NCBI GenBank assembly: GCA_965214335.1
Contig: CBDCBO010000005.1
Location: 868,001 to 932,000 of the forward strand
Origin: Velthaea sp965214335
GTDB lineage: Bacteria; Vulcanimicrobiota; Vulcanimicrobiia; Vulcanimicrobiales; Vulcanimicrobiaceae
Reading direction: 5' to 3'
Length of the DNA: 64,000 nt
Shown: one piece after another, positions 1 through 8,730 of the stretch
Numbering within the stretch: position 1 is the first letter of the stretch
Layout of the letters: every line of letters starts with the position of its first letter
The notes under the pieces: model-generated
What the model saw: only the letters and a program-made list of their open reading frames with translations
Databases searched by the model: none
Told to the model about the DNA's origin: nothing
Made by a program: the position numbers and the translations under genes

Positions 1-693
1 GTCACACCGACGAAGCTCGGTAATCCGGTTACTGATTTTTTCAAGGATCATACCACCACCGCTTCGGAGTTTCGCGACAATCTAAAGCATCTCGGCATGT
101 CGAGCGAAGATGCGCATTATTTCGAGGATGGCGTCGCACGGGGCGGCGCGCTCGTTACCGTCAAGGCTGACGATCGCGCTTCCGAAGCGGTCGCAATCTT
201 GCAGCGTAACGGCGCCGATCTGGGTTCGCAAGGCCGGGCGGCTTCGACCGCGCCGGTTGCGGCCGCGACAGCGGTTACGGCGACGACGGGAACAGGGGTC
301 GCCGACACGATCGATACCGACCAAACGATTCAATTGCGCGCCGAGCGGCTCGCGATCGACAAAGTTCGGGTCGCAAGCGGCGCCGTCCGCATTCGGAAAG
401 AAGTCATCGCGCAAAAGCAAGACATCGACGTTGCTGTTTCGCACGAGGAACTTGTTATCGAACGCCATCCGGTAACCGGCGGGACCGTCGGGGGCACGAT
501 CGGCGATGAAAAGACTATCACGATTCCGCTTTCACGCGAACAAGTCAATGTCAGCAAAGACACGTTCGTCACCGAAGAGGTCGAAGTCGGCAAGCGCGCG
601 GTGACGAATACCGAGCACGTTTCCGATACCGTGCGTCACGAAGAGCTGATCGTGAACGATGCGGATTTGACCAAAACGAACCTCCCGCGTTAG
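1..693 (+). CDS. YflT-like plus DUF2382 stress protein, 5' truncated by window edge
   Basis: The reading frame is open from base 1, so the gene begins outside the window; 230 residues are visible. The first ~55 residues resemble the general-stress YflT-like domain (motif EDAHYFEDGVARGGALVTV). A linker rich in Ala and Thr follows, then a DUF2382 (YsnF/AvaK) domain from about residue 105, with typical repeats such as RAERLAIDKV, ISHEEL-type strands and RHEELIV. Such proteins are linked to desiccation, oxidative or heat stress in other bacteria, but no biochemical activity is established. A second DUF2382 gene follows at 1058, suggesting a small stress locus. The ATG at 97 is internal and unlikely to be the start, because the YflT-like homology extends upstream of it. 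Confidence 0.85.
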   Translation, partial: VTPTKLGNPVTDFFKDHTTTASEFRDNLKHLGMSSEDAHYFEDGVARGGALVTVKADDRASEAVAILQRNGADLGSQGRAASTAPVAAATAVTATTGTGVADTIDTDQTIQLRAERLAIDKVRVASGAVRIRKEVIAQKQDIDVAVSHEELVIERHPVTGGTVGGTIGDEKTITIPLSREQVNVSKDTFVTEEVEVGKRAVTNTEHVSDTVRHEELIVNDADLTKTNLPR

Positions 694-801
694 CGGTTCG
701 ATCGAAGCATTTCTGTGAGATGCCTGGCGATTCGGTGAAGCGCCCAGTGACTCACTTCATCGAGCGCGGGCGAGGCGAGGCCTCGCAGCGCCGATCTCAT
801 C

Positions 802-828
802 GGTACTGTCGTGCTGTGCGACAGTACC
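802..828. promoter_or_regulatory. Perfect 10-bp inverted repeat, possible operator
   Basis: GGTACTGTCG at 802-811 and CGACAGTACC at 819-828 are exact reverse complements separated by 7 bases. It lies 27 bases upstream of the ribbon-helix-helix-like ORF at 856. There is no T tract, so a terminator is unlikely. An operator, possibly for that small protein itself, is the simplest reading (inference). The TACTGTCG half-site recurs at 10696-10703 upstream of an efflux gene. Confidence 0.5.
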
Positions 829-855
829 TGTCTTTGAAAACGGGTTACGCAACAA

Positions 856-1065
856 ATGCCGGCAACCCATCGGGCCGTAACGCACAACCTCCGCACGGAA
901 CTCATCGTGCGGCTGGCACGAATTGCGTATCGCGAACATGTCAGCTGCAGCGCGATCATCGAGCACGCCGTCGATCTGCTGTTCGGTCTGCATCCCAAGG
1001 ACAAGACACTCGGCGATGAATTGCGTAACGCCGGCGCTGGATTACGGAGACCTCGCAGTGGATAA
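856..1065 (+). CDS. Small ribbon-helix-helix-like protein (putative)
   Basis: A 69-residue ORF whose residues 8-45 (LRTELIVRLARIAYREHVS, then a helix ending AVDLLFG) look like a ribbon-helix-helix (CopG/MetJ) fold: a short basic beta strand followed by two helices. The domain call is by eye. It overlaps the next DUF2382 gene by 8 bases, which suggests translational coupling. The ATG has no strong ribosome-binding site. A perfect palindrome 27 bases upstream is a plausible autoregulatory site. The opposite-strand ORF here looks like a shadow. Confidence 0.5.
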   Translation: MPATHRAVTHNLRTELIVRLARIAYREHVSCSAIIEHAVDLLFGLHPKDKTLGDELRNAGAGLRRPRSG

Positions 1066-1507
1066 GTCAATCGAATCGGCCAGCTTCTACGACGAGACGG
1101 TGTTCCACAATCCGGAGATCGTGGCCGGCGAGCGCATACTGCTGCACGAAGAACGGCCAAATATCGGCAAGCGCGTCGTCGAGGGACGGCGCGCCCTGAT
1201 CACGCGCCGCGTGGTCTCGACCCGCAAGACGATCGAAGTCGATCTCTTGCATGAAGAGCTGCAGATCGAATATGTCGGAGGTAGCGGCCAAGAAATGTTG
1301 GGCCGCGAGCCCGAGACCATTGTGGTCCGGCTACACGCCCAGGAGGTTGAAATCGTTAAACACGTCCGCGTGGTCGAGGAAGTCGTTTTATCGAAGCGGC
1401 GGATCGTCGAAACGGTGCCCGTCGCCGTCGAACTCAAACACGAAGAGTTGACGGTAGTCGAAAACGCCGAGATAACGCCTGGCGGCGGCAACTCCACGTA
1501 TCTTTAG
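1058..1507 (+). CDS. DUF2382 domain stress protein
   Basis: A 149-residue protein consisting almost entirely of one DUF2382 (YsnF/AvaK-like) domain: GERILLHEERPNIGKRVVEG, then LLHEELQIEYV, RLHAQEVEIVKHV and ELKHEELTVVE, the alternating charged strands typical of the family. I chose the GTG at 1058 because GGAGA lies 7 bases upstream and homology starts just after it; the frame stays open to 923 but that extension is not family-like. It overlaps the preceding ribbon-helix-helix-like ORF by 8 bases. The role is inferred only from family membership (stress or envelope association); no enzymatic motif is visible. Confidence 0.8.
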   Translation: MDKSIESASFYDETVFHNPEIVAGERILLHEERPNIGKRVVEGRRALITRRVVSTRKTIEVDLLHEELQIEYVGGSGQEMLGREPETIVVRLHAQEVEIVKHVRVVEEVVLSKRRIVETVPVAVELKHEELTVVENAEITPGGGNSTYL

Positions 1508-1515
1508 ATTTTTTT

Positions 1516-1547
1516 GTAGCGGCTTGCCGTAAAGCCGCCATCGCTAC
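1516..1547. terminator. Nested hairpin between convergent genes
   Basis: GCGGCTT (1519-1525) pairs with AAGCCGC (1532-1538), and an outer GTAGC/GCTAC pair (1516-1520, 1543-1547) encloses it. It sits between the stop codon of the DUF2382 gene and the 3' end of zwf on the other strand. Neither strand has a T tract on the correct side, so this would be an atypical terminator or an mRNA 3'-end stabiliser. Confidence 0.4.
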
Positions 1548-1568
1548 CCTGGTACGATGCAACAGTTC

Positions 1569-3032
1569 TTAGCTGCCCACCGGGTTTGGATCGCGCCAGG
1601 CGCGCTCGAAGGGTAGCCGCCATGCGTGCGGCGCGACCAGTTGGTGAACGGATTTCGGTCCCCACGAGCCGGGCGGGTACAGGCGCACGGGCGGTGGCTC
1701 AGCCAACAGTGGTTTAGAAACTTCCCACAACCGTTCGATTCCTTCAGCGGTGGTGAAGAGCGTGTGGTCGCCGCGCATCGCATCGAGAATGAGACGCTCG
1801 TAGGCTTCGAGGACATCGCCGATGAGCGCCGTTTCACGCATTGCGAATTGCAAGCTTAATTTATCGAGCTTCATGCCGGGTCCGGGTCGCTTACCGTAAA
1901 AAGACAGCGACATCTTGGAAGCGTCGGCGAGATCGAAGGTCAGGTGATCGGGACCCTCCGCCCCAACGCCCGAACCTGATGGAAACATGCTTTTCGGCGG
2001 TTCACGAAAAGCGATGGAAATGATCCGCTGACCTTCAGCGAGTCGCTTTCCGGTTCGTAAGAAGAACGGGACGCCGGCCCAGCGCCAATTATCGATCGCA
2101 CACTTCAACGCGACGAATGTTTCGGTATCGGATTCGGGGTCGACACCGTCTTCGGTGCGGTAACCGGTATATTGTCCGCGCACGACATCTTTGGGATCGA
2201 TCGGCACCATGCTGCGAAATACTTTATTTTTCTCTTCGCTAATCGGCCCGGGCTCTAACGCCGTCGGTGGCTCCATAGCCATGAACGCGACGATTTGGAA
2301 GAGATGCGTAACGACCATATCGCGGTAGGCTCCGGTCGCCTCGTAGAATCCGGCACGCTTACCGAGGCCCAACGTCTCGGGCACGTCGATTTGGACGTGG
2401 TCGATGAAATTGCGATTCCAGATCGGTTCGAACAGACCGTTCGCAAAACGGAATGCCAAAATGTTCTGCGCCGGCTCCTTGCCTAAGAAGTGATCGATAC
2501 GAAAGATCTGACTCTCATCGAAGACTTCGTGTAATTGGCTGTTGAGCGTGACCGCGCTGGCGAGGTCCGTACCGAACGGCTTTTCCATGATGATCTGCGA
2601 GCGCGCCACGAGGTCGGCATCTTCGAGTAACCGGACCGCCGATAGTGCTGCGTTTGGCGGGACGCTCAAGTAGTGCAGGCGGCGGCTGTCATTTCCGAGC
2701 GTTTCTTCCGCCGCGTTCACCGCGGCGCGTAGCGCCTGGGCTCCCGCCGACAGCGGTACGTAATCGAGTATCTTTGCGAAGGCCGTCCAGTCCGCTTCAG
2801 CAAACTTGCGGGTCGAGAATTGCTCGAGTGCCTCGCGTGTGAACGTGCGAAACTGTTCCGCATCGAGATCGTCGAGTGAAACGCCGATAATCCGGCAGCC
2901 CGGAATAAGGCCGTTTGCGGAAAGGTAAAAGAGCCCCGACAGCAGCTTGCGCCGAGCTAAGTCACCCGTCGCACCGAACAAGACCACGACCTGCGCGTGT
3001 TTGGGACCGACACCTGATAGATTCTTTCGCAA
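1569..3032 (-). CDS. zwf: Glucose-6-phosphate 1-dehydrogenase
   Basis: This protein (487 aa, normal for the family) catalyses NADP-dependent oxidation of glucose 6-phosphate to 6-phosphogluconolactone, the entry step of the oxidative pentose phosphate pathway. The nucleotide-binding motif GATGDLARRK is at residues 20-29, EKPFGTDL lies near residue 150, and the active-site motif RIDHFLGKE near residue 180 contains the catalytic histidine and substrate lysine. The start is a TTG at 3032, placed so that the Rossmann motif has the usual N-terminal spacing. No gnd or pgl gene lies next to it; it stands alone between a convergent DUF2382 gene and a receptor gene on the same strand. Confidence 0.95.
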   Translation of the reverse strand: MRKNLSGVGPKHAQVVVLFGATGDLARRKLLSGLFYLSANGLIPGCRIIGVSLDDLDAEQFRTFTREALEQFSTRKFAEADWTAFAKILDYVPLSAGAQALRAAVNAAEETLGNDSRRLHYLSVPPNAALSAVRLLEDADLVARSQIIMEKPFGTDLASAVTLNSQLHEVFDESQIFRIDHFLGKEPAQNILAFRFANGLFEPIWNRNFIDHVQIDVPETLGLGKRAGFYEATGAYRDMVVTHLFQIVAFMAMEPPTALEPGPISEEKNKVFRSMVPIDPKDVVRGQYTGYRTEDGVDPESDTETFVALKCAIDNWRWAGVPFFLRTGKRLAEGQRIISIAFREPPKSMFPSGSGVGAEGPDHLTFDLADASKMSLSFYGKRPGPGMKLDKLSLQFAMRETALIGDVLEAYERLILDAMRGDHTLFTTAEGIERLWEVSKPLLAEPPPVRLYPPGSWGPKSVHQLVAPHAWRLPFERAWRDPNPVGS

Positions 3033-3191
3033 AGTACCACCCAGTAGAGGAAGCGCCGAGCACGCCGTTTACAACATATCGACTAGCGGTTGCGTTCTGG
3101 CTTACGGGCGCGTTGATTCGTTGCCGGTTGCCGGCTTCGTATCCTCGCGGCCGGACAAAACGCTTTCTTACCTCGCTATAACGATCCGGCG

Positions 3192-5933
3192 CTACCGCCC
3201 GACGTGTGCTTCGATCTGAAAACGCAACGTGCGTGGCGGGATAGCGAAGCGTGTCGTCGGCGTGGTACCGTAGGATGCCGGACTTCCGGGCAACGGCGAA
3301 CCGTAACTCACATCGGCAAACCCGGCGCCGGCGATGCCGCTCGCGAATTGCGTTCCGGTACTCGCGTCAAAGAGATTCTCGATCGAGAATTGAGCTCGGT
3401 AGCCACCGCGCAAATCGTAGCGTAACATCGATGACCAAACGACGAAAGCCGGACCGTTCGTCCAGTTATTCGTTCCGGTATAGTCGGCGCCCAGTGACGC
3501 GCCGATGCCGGCCGTATTGCGGTACGTTAGCGATGCATAGGCGTGGGTGAACGGAATCGATGTCGAGCCGTCGAGTTGCTTGCCGTTCACGAGCGAACTT
3601 CGGGCCGAGAAGAACGATGCCGGCAACTCAGCGAGATAAGCGCGCTGCTCGGTCGTGGCAAGGTAGTAGCCTAAGCCCTTGACCGGTGCGTGCGTCAAGG
3701 ACAGCTCGATCCCGTAGTTGCGCTCGAGCGGGGCGTTGAGCGGAATGGTCGTCGTCGCGAACAAGGCGTTGTAGGGCGAACCGGGTGGAATGCCGAGAAT
3801 GGCGCCGTTGAACGGTGATACTTGGGTCGCGAAGACGTTATGAATCGTATTACAAAAAAGGTCTGCCGCGGCGACGGTCTCGTGGCCAAAGCGATGGTCG
3901 ACGCCAAGATCGTAGGCGATCGTCGATTCCGGCTGCAGCGCTGGATTCCTTAGGATGAACGTTCCGGTGCCGGTAAAGGGGTCGTTATAGGTGGCGCCGC
4001 CCGCAACTAAATTGGCGTACGGAACGGTGATCGCCGAACCGGCCGTTAGGCGGAACGCTGTGTCTTGTTCCGGCTGCCAAGTAAATCCAATATGCGGATC
4101 GTTGTGCTCGTAGTCGCGCCATGCAAAGCTGGTGGTCAACGCCGTCGTGTTCGCGCTAAAGTTGACGCGTTCGTCGATCGTTCCGTAATGAAGCTTCCAG
4201 CTCGTGTAGTATTCACCGGCATAGGCATGCAGCCGGCTTGATATCGGGACGGAATAGGTGAGCGACCAATCGTCATTGCGCGCGAGCGTTGCGGGAATTG
4301 AAGTCAAGTATGCTGACGTGGTGTCCTGTGTTCCGGCGAAGTGAACGAACGGATTGCCGAGTGCGGCCGTCGTTCGGTCGGAGCGGTAGTCGTAACTGAG
4401 ATTGAACGTACCTTCGCCGGCGGGGTGGAGCAGCGTGAAAGTTGTGCCCTGCAGCCGATCGCCTTCCTGTTGACGGAACGGTGCGTATTCGGGAAGAGTG
4501 GTGTAGCAGGGCTGCTGCGAGCTGCAGCCGGCGCCGCTCGTCACCTGTTTCCAGGCATTGCCGTTGCTCGGATCGGGCCCGCTACCGCGCCCGGTGCCGT
4601 CGAGTACGGTGAAGATGGTACCGGCGTACGGTCGAACAAGCAAGGTGTCATTGTGAATCGCCGTGCGCACTTCGGCCTCGAATAGCGGCTGATTTATCTG
4701 CACCGAGGAATTGTGCGCGAATGTGTACCCCGGCGCCGTCGTTCCGATGAGGGTCGGATACAGCGGCGAGCTATATTGGAGGCCACCGTTCCCGTTCGGT
4801 GCGGACGGCACGATCGTGCGGCTACCAAAATCGGTTCCGTAGGCGCCGCCCGTGCTGCTATAGTCCCCATGGATGCCGACATAGCCCAGCGTCAGCGATG
4901 TCTCGCCGCTGAAGTGCCAACGTAACTTAACGAGATCGCTACCGAGCATCAGCGGTGACGTTAAGGCGTATCTGCTCGCCAACAGCGCGGTGCCGTTGGG
5001 TTCGGCGACCACGTCGTTGACAATCTTGCCGCTGTCCGGTCCATTGTATCCGTAGACCGTATGCTCGAAAACATAATTGAGCCGGTCTGTCGCGAGCAGG
5101 CTGCCGGAAAGTGCGATGGTCGTATATCCGCCGCCGAAGCCGTCCGCTCCGACGACCAGACCGGCTTGACGGCCACCGGTGAAGTCACGGGTCCGCAAGT
5201 TCACCGTTCCAAACGCCGACTCGCCGGCGTTGGCTCCGCTCAAACCGGCGCCTTTTACCACCTCGACGCTGTCGAAGAGGGGCTCGGAGGCATACGAACT
5301 ATTCCAACGGCCCGTCGCACCCGCGCTCACGGCATGACCATCTATTTGTACGCGCGTCTCGATGGTACCGCCGCGCACGACAAAGCTGGTGTCCGGCACG
5401 CCGGCTTGCGGATGCGCGAGTGTTAGGCCGGGAAGCTCCAGGGTCACGTCGCGTAAGCTGACCTGAGGACGGTCGGCCAGCGCCGTAGGCGCGAGCGTCG
5501 CGCCGGCCGATACGCCGGTATTGAACGGAACCGGTGAAGTGGTCTTCGCGTTGCCGACGTTGACCGAGTTGAGGTTTGCGTCGGCTAAGGTCAGCCGCAG
5601 CGAAATCGGCGCCGTCGTCATGACGACGGCGGTCGTTGTGGGCGTGTAGCCGCCTTTACGCACCAGAATGTCGTACGTGCCGGGCGGCACGATCAAGGCG
5701 AAGGAACCGTCGGATCGGGTGGCCGTCCAACCGACGGCGCTGCCACGAGCGGTAATGACCGCCCCGACGATCGGCAAGTTTCGTGCGTTCACGATCGAGC
5801 CGCGGATCGCCGCCGCGGGCGTCGCGGCGGGCGCGAGGATCTGTTGCGCCACGGCGCGCGTCGCAGGTACAAGGGCCAGGCCGCAGCACAGCATTCCGAA
5901 CGCGACGGATTGCCGAGGCGATTGAATCGTCAT
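3192..5933 (-). CDS. TonB-dependent receptor with N-terminal carboxypeptidase-like domain
   Basis: A 913-residue outer-membrane receptor. An N-terminal signal peptide ends near AVAQQ. A carboxypeptidase-regulatory-like beta-sandwich follows (GSIVNARNLPIVGAVITARG), then the plug (LRDVTLELPGLTL, FVVRGG, QIDGHAV) and a long Tyr/Asn/Gly-rich beta-barrel ending in an aromatic-poor strand (LRFQIEAHVGR). The ATG at 5933 has AAGGAA 8 bases upstream; the longer frame to 5966 has no such site. The substrate cannot be read from sequence. Receptors of this build import siderophores, glycans or peptides using TonB energy. No exbBD-tonB or SusD gene is adjacent. Confidence 0.88.
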   Translation of the reverse strand: MTIQSPRQSVAFGMLCCGLALVPATRAVAQQILAPAATPAAAIRGSIVNARNLPIVGAVITARGSAVGWTATRSDGSFALIVPPGTYDILVRKGGYTPTTTAVVMTTAPISLRLTLADANLNSVNVGNAKTTSPVPFNTGVSAGATLAPTALADRPQVSLRDVTLELPGLTLAHPQAGVPDTSFVVRGGTIETRVQIDGHAVSAGATGRWNSSYASEPLFDSVEVVKGAGLSGANAGESAFGTVNLRTRDFTGGRQAGLVVGADGFGGGYTTIALSGSLLATDRLNYVFEHTVYGYNGPDSGKIVNDVVAEPNGTALLASRYALTSPLMLGSDLVKLRWHFSGETSLTLGYVGIHGDYSSTGGAYGTDFGSRTIVPSAPNGNGGLQYSSPLYPTLIGTTAPGYTFAHNSSVQINQPLFEAEVRTAIHNDTLLVRPYAGTIFTVLDGTGRGSGPDPSNGNAWKQVTSGAGCSSQQPCYTTLPEYAPFRQQEGDRLQGTTFTLLHPAGEGTFNLSYDYRSDRTTAALGNPFVHFAGTQDTTSAYLTSIPATLARNDDWSLTYSVPISSRLHAYAGEYYTSWKLHYGTIDERVNFSANTTALTTSFAWRDYEHNDPHIGFTWQPEQDTAFRLTAGSAITVPYANLVAGGATYNDPFTGTGTFILRNPALQPESTIAYDLGVDHRFGHETVAAADLFCNTIHNVFATQVSPFNGAILGIPPGSPYNALFATTTIPLNAPLERNYGIELSLTHAPVKGLGYYLATTEQRAYLAELPASFFSARSSLVNGKQLDGSTSIPFTHAYASLTYRNTAGIGASLGADYTGTNNWTNGPAFVVWSSMLRYDLRGGYRAQFSIENLFDASTGTQFASGIAGAGFADVSYGSPLPGSPASYGTTPTTRFAIPPRTLRFQIEAHVGR

Positions 5934-6186
5934 CGCTGGTTCCTTCAATCGATCTTGAATTCGCACGCTCGCGCGTCGTTAGATAGGCCATCGGATGGCG
6001 GGTGTGCGATGTTGAGCAGAGCCGCTATATCTTAATGAGCGCGGCGAACGGCAAGATTACGCGCATTCCGAACCTACGGCTACTGCGACCGCGGAGACGA
6101 GCCGAAACGTCGAGTATGGATCACGGTGCGATACCGGCACGCTTGAATCGAGCGTCGCGCGCCTGCGCACGCTCGGGCGGCGGCGC

Positions 6187-6510
6187 ATGTTCGCAATCGA
6201 AAGCGATAATGTGACACGGGAGAACCGCGTCCGCCTGACGGCGGCGGCTGTGTTGAGCGTACTGTTGCCCTTACAGGCCGTCAATGCTGACGATTCCATC
6301 GATCCGACGTTGATTCCGGACGGAACCTATCCGGCTCACGTCGACCGGGTTATCAACGCCCAACGCATCGCTGTGACGATGCAAGGAACGTTGAAAGTGT
6401 TCTTGACATCGGGCCGGCCAAATTTGAACTTCAGCGACAAAGTAAGAGCAAACGACGATGTCGACGTGACGTTGGCAGACGGCAAAGTCATGGCCGTCAA
6501 CAAGAAATAG
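6187..6510 (+). CDS. Small secreted protein of unknown function
   Basis: A 107-residue ORF. Residues 12-35 (a basic RVRL followed by AAAVLSVLLPLQAVNA) look like a signal peptide with cleavage near AVNADD. The mature part is about 72 residues, predicted as alternating beta strands (YPAHVDRVINAQRIAVTMQG, KVFLTSG, DVDVTLADGKVMAVNKK), suggesting a small OB-like barrel. I do not recognise the family. It is convergent with the GGDEF-EAL gene, with 15 bases between them. The start could also be the GTG at about 6211, which would give a shorter signal-peptide n-region. Confidence 0.5.
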   Translation: MFAIESDNVTRENRVRLTAAAVLSVLLPLQAVNADDSIDPTLIPDGTYPAHVDRVINAQRIAVTMQGTLKVFLTSGRPNLNFSDKVRANDDVDVTLADGKVMAVNKK

Positions 6511-6525
6511 TCGAAGGCGCGATCG

Positions 6526-8499
6526 CTAGGTCTTGCCGGCAATTTCGGCGACCGCATCAACGTTGGCTTCGCGCAGTAAGCGCCCGCGAATGAGACTCAA
6601 CTGTGGCTCGTCAACGAAACCCGCGGCCGGCCGGCCGAAGTAGTAACCCTGGACCGCGCACGAGATCGTCGACCAGCGCGTCGCCCTCTTCACGAGGGCA
6701 AGCATCGCGGCGTCTTCGATGCCTTCAGCGATGACTTGCGCTTGCATCTCCTGAGCGATTGCAATGATCCCGGCCAAGACCGCACGCCCTCCGCTGCCGG
6801 ACTGCGCCTGAACGATGACTTCACGGTCGATCTTCACGAAATCGACAGCCATCTGGCTAAGCATCTCGAGGCCGGAGTTGCCCGAGCCGGCGTCGTCGAG
6901 GGCGAGCGCAAATCCCAGCGACCGCAGGCGCTTAGCTTCGCGGACGACAACCGAAAGTCGAGCGATGGATCGTTCGGTGATCTCCAATACGACGCGGTTG
7001 GGCGCGAAGCCGATCGCGGCGAAGGCCGCGATGAGCGCACTTCCGGAGAATTCTTCATGATCGAGTGATTGCGGGTTGACGTTGATAAACAAGAGCCCGT
7101 CGCCGGGCAACGCGCGGGCGCGTTCGATGACGGCCATGCGGCAGATGCGGTCGAGGTCGTGCGCTTTACCAATGCGCTCGGCAATATCGAAAGCGTCTTG
7201 CGGGTTGATCGGGTTCGTGCCGGCCGGCCGCGCCAGCGCCTCATAGCCGATTACCCGGGCCGTGCCGCTATCCCAAATCGGCTGAAAGGCGACTCCCATC
7301 GTTCCGCCGGCGATGAGATCGCGCACTTCCGAAACGCGGGCCGGCAGAAAGATCGCCGCTTCATCGCGGATGTCGTCGAACGTTACGACCGAATTGCGGC
7401 CTCGCCGTTTAGCTTCGTATAATGCCGCATCGGCTTGCTCGCGCAGTAAGAGTAGATCGGTTTCGGCGTCACGCGAACTTGCAAGCCCGATACTTACCGT
7501 GGTTCCGCCGAGGTCGGATTCGACGACTCGCCGGACATGCTCCATCCGTTCGCGAGCCGCTTCGAGTGGCATCCCGCAGAACGTCAGCGCGAATTCGTCG
7601 CCGCCCAGCCGGTATGGCATCGATGTAAGATCACCGGCGCGTAGCACTTTTGCAAGTGACGTTAGGAGATTGTCGCCGGTGACGTGCCCTTGCCGGTCGT
7701 TGAGCGCCTTGAATTCGTCAACGTCGATGAGCGCGATCGTCAAGCCGCGCCCGTCGTGCCAAGTCTCGGCGACGGTATGCAGGTCTTCCTGATATGCGCG
7801 GTGATTGCCGAGCCCCGTGAGGTAGTCGGTGAGCGCGGCCCGTTTGAGTGCATCCATCTCATTTTCGATGGCCGCATCGACCTGCTGTTTATAGTGCCGC
7901 AGCACCATGAGGATGATGCCTAGGACGATCATCGTGATGAACGATACGATGATGGTCAAAACGATGCCGAGATCTTCGGTATGGCGCAATTGCCTAAGCG
8001 CGGAATCGGCCAGTCGAGTCGACGTGCGCGCTTCCTGGTCGACCCGTGCTTGAAACCCGCCGAAAGCCCGGTCGACGATAAGATGGTCGATCGCGCGGAC
8101 CCGCACGGTATGGTGCGCATCGACCGCGGCAAACAAGAGGTGCGTCGCGGTCAAATAACGACGATGCGCGAGCAGCAACGCATCGACCAGCGCGACGGAC
8201 GCGCGGTGCGATTCGACCTTGACCGTCAGCAGCTTCTCGACGAGTTGCCGCGCTGCTTGGGTATGACGGCGCAGGGTCTCCGCGCTCGGTTCGAGTTCGT
8301 ATTCCCGATGGAGCGATTGTTCGGCCCCAACGTCGAAGCGCACGCTCGAAAAGACGTCGCTGCGCGCTACCGCCGTGGCGGCGTCGCGCGCCGCGCTCTT
8401 GGTAACGAACGCCGAAGTGACGGCAAAGGCCACCAGGACGCCGAGCAGTGCGACCAGTCCCGCGTAGGCCGCCCGGCTTATGAGATGCGCCCGGTTCAC
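6526..8499 (-). CDS. Membrane GGDEF-EAL cyclic-di-GMP enzyme
   Basis: A 657-residue protein with an N-terminal membrane helix, an extracytoplasmic helical sensor segment of about 150 residues, a second membrane helix (LTIIVSFITMIVLGIILMVL), then GGDEF and EAL domains. The cyclase motif RLGGDEFAL is intact. An RxxD (RAGD) lies upstream of it but with 8 rather than the usual 5 intervening residues, so product inhibition is uncertain. The phosphodiesterase signature residues are present: YEALARP, NVNPQSLD, LEITERS, LDDAGSG, KIDREV, AEGIED. Both activities are therefore possible. I chose the GTG at 8499 because AGGAAG lies 6 bases upstream; an earlier GTG at 8526 is the alternative. It sits alone on the minus strand. 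Confidence 0.9.
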   Translation of the reverse strand: MNRAHLISRAAYAGLVALLGVLVAFAVTSAFVTKSAARDAATAVARSDVFSSVRFDVGAEQSLHREYELEPSAETLRRHTQAARQLVEKLLTVKVESHRASVALVDALLLAHRRYLTATHLLFAAVDAHHTVRVRAIDHLIVDRAFGGFQARVDQEARTSTRLADSALRQLRHTEDLGIVLTIIVSFITMIVLGIILMVLRHYKQQVDAAIENEMDALKRAALTDYLTGLGNHRAYQEDLHTVAETWHDGRGLTIALIDVDEFKALNDRQGHVTGDNLLTSLAKVLRAGDLTSMPYRLGGDEFALTFCGMPLEAARERMEHVRRVVESDLGGTTVSIGLASSRDAETDLLLLREQADAALYEAKRRGRNSVVTFDDIRDEAAIFLPARVSEVRDLIAGGTMGVAFQPIWDSGTARVIGYEALARPAGTNPINPQDAFDIAERIGKAHDLDRICRMAVIERARALPGDGLLFINVNPQSLDHEEFSGSALIAAFAAIGFAPNRVVLEITERSIARLSVVVREAKRLRSLGFALALDDAGSGNSGLEMLSQMAVDFVKIDREVIVQAQSGSGGRAVLAGIIAIAQEMQAQVIAEGIEDAAMLALVKRATRWSTISCAVQGYYFGRPAAGFVDEPQLSLIRGRLLREANVDAVAEIAGKT

Positions 8500-8730
8500 T
8501 CGGTGCTTCCTGCTACGAGCCGGCACCCGGCGGCCGGGCGTACTTGCGGCTCACACCTTGTCACGAGCGGGAGGGCCGACGTTGACGTGCCACCACTTCC
8601 GTATCGGCACGGCCCGTCCAACGCTGTAGGGCAGCGCGAGCGTCAGCGAGGCGGTGCTTCGCTTGGGTGGCGGCGTGGCCGGCGACTTTGCGCGAAATGG
8701 ATTCTGTGCGGTTTGGCGGGCCGCGAACGG

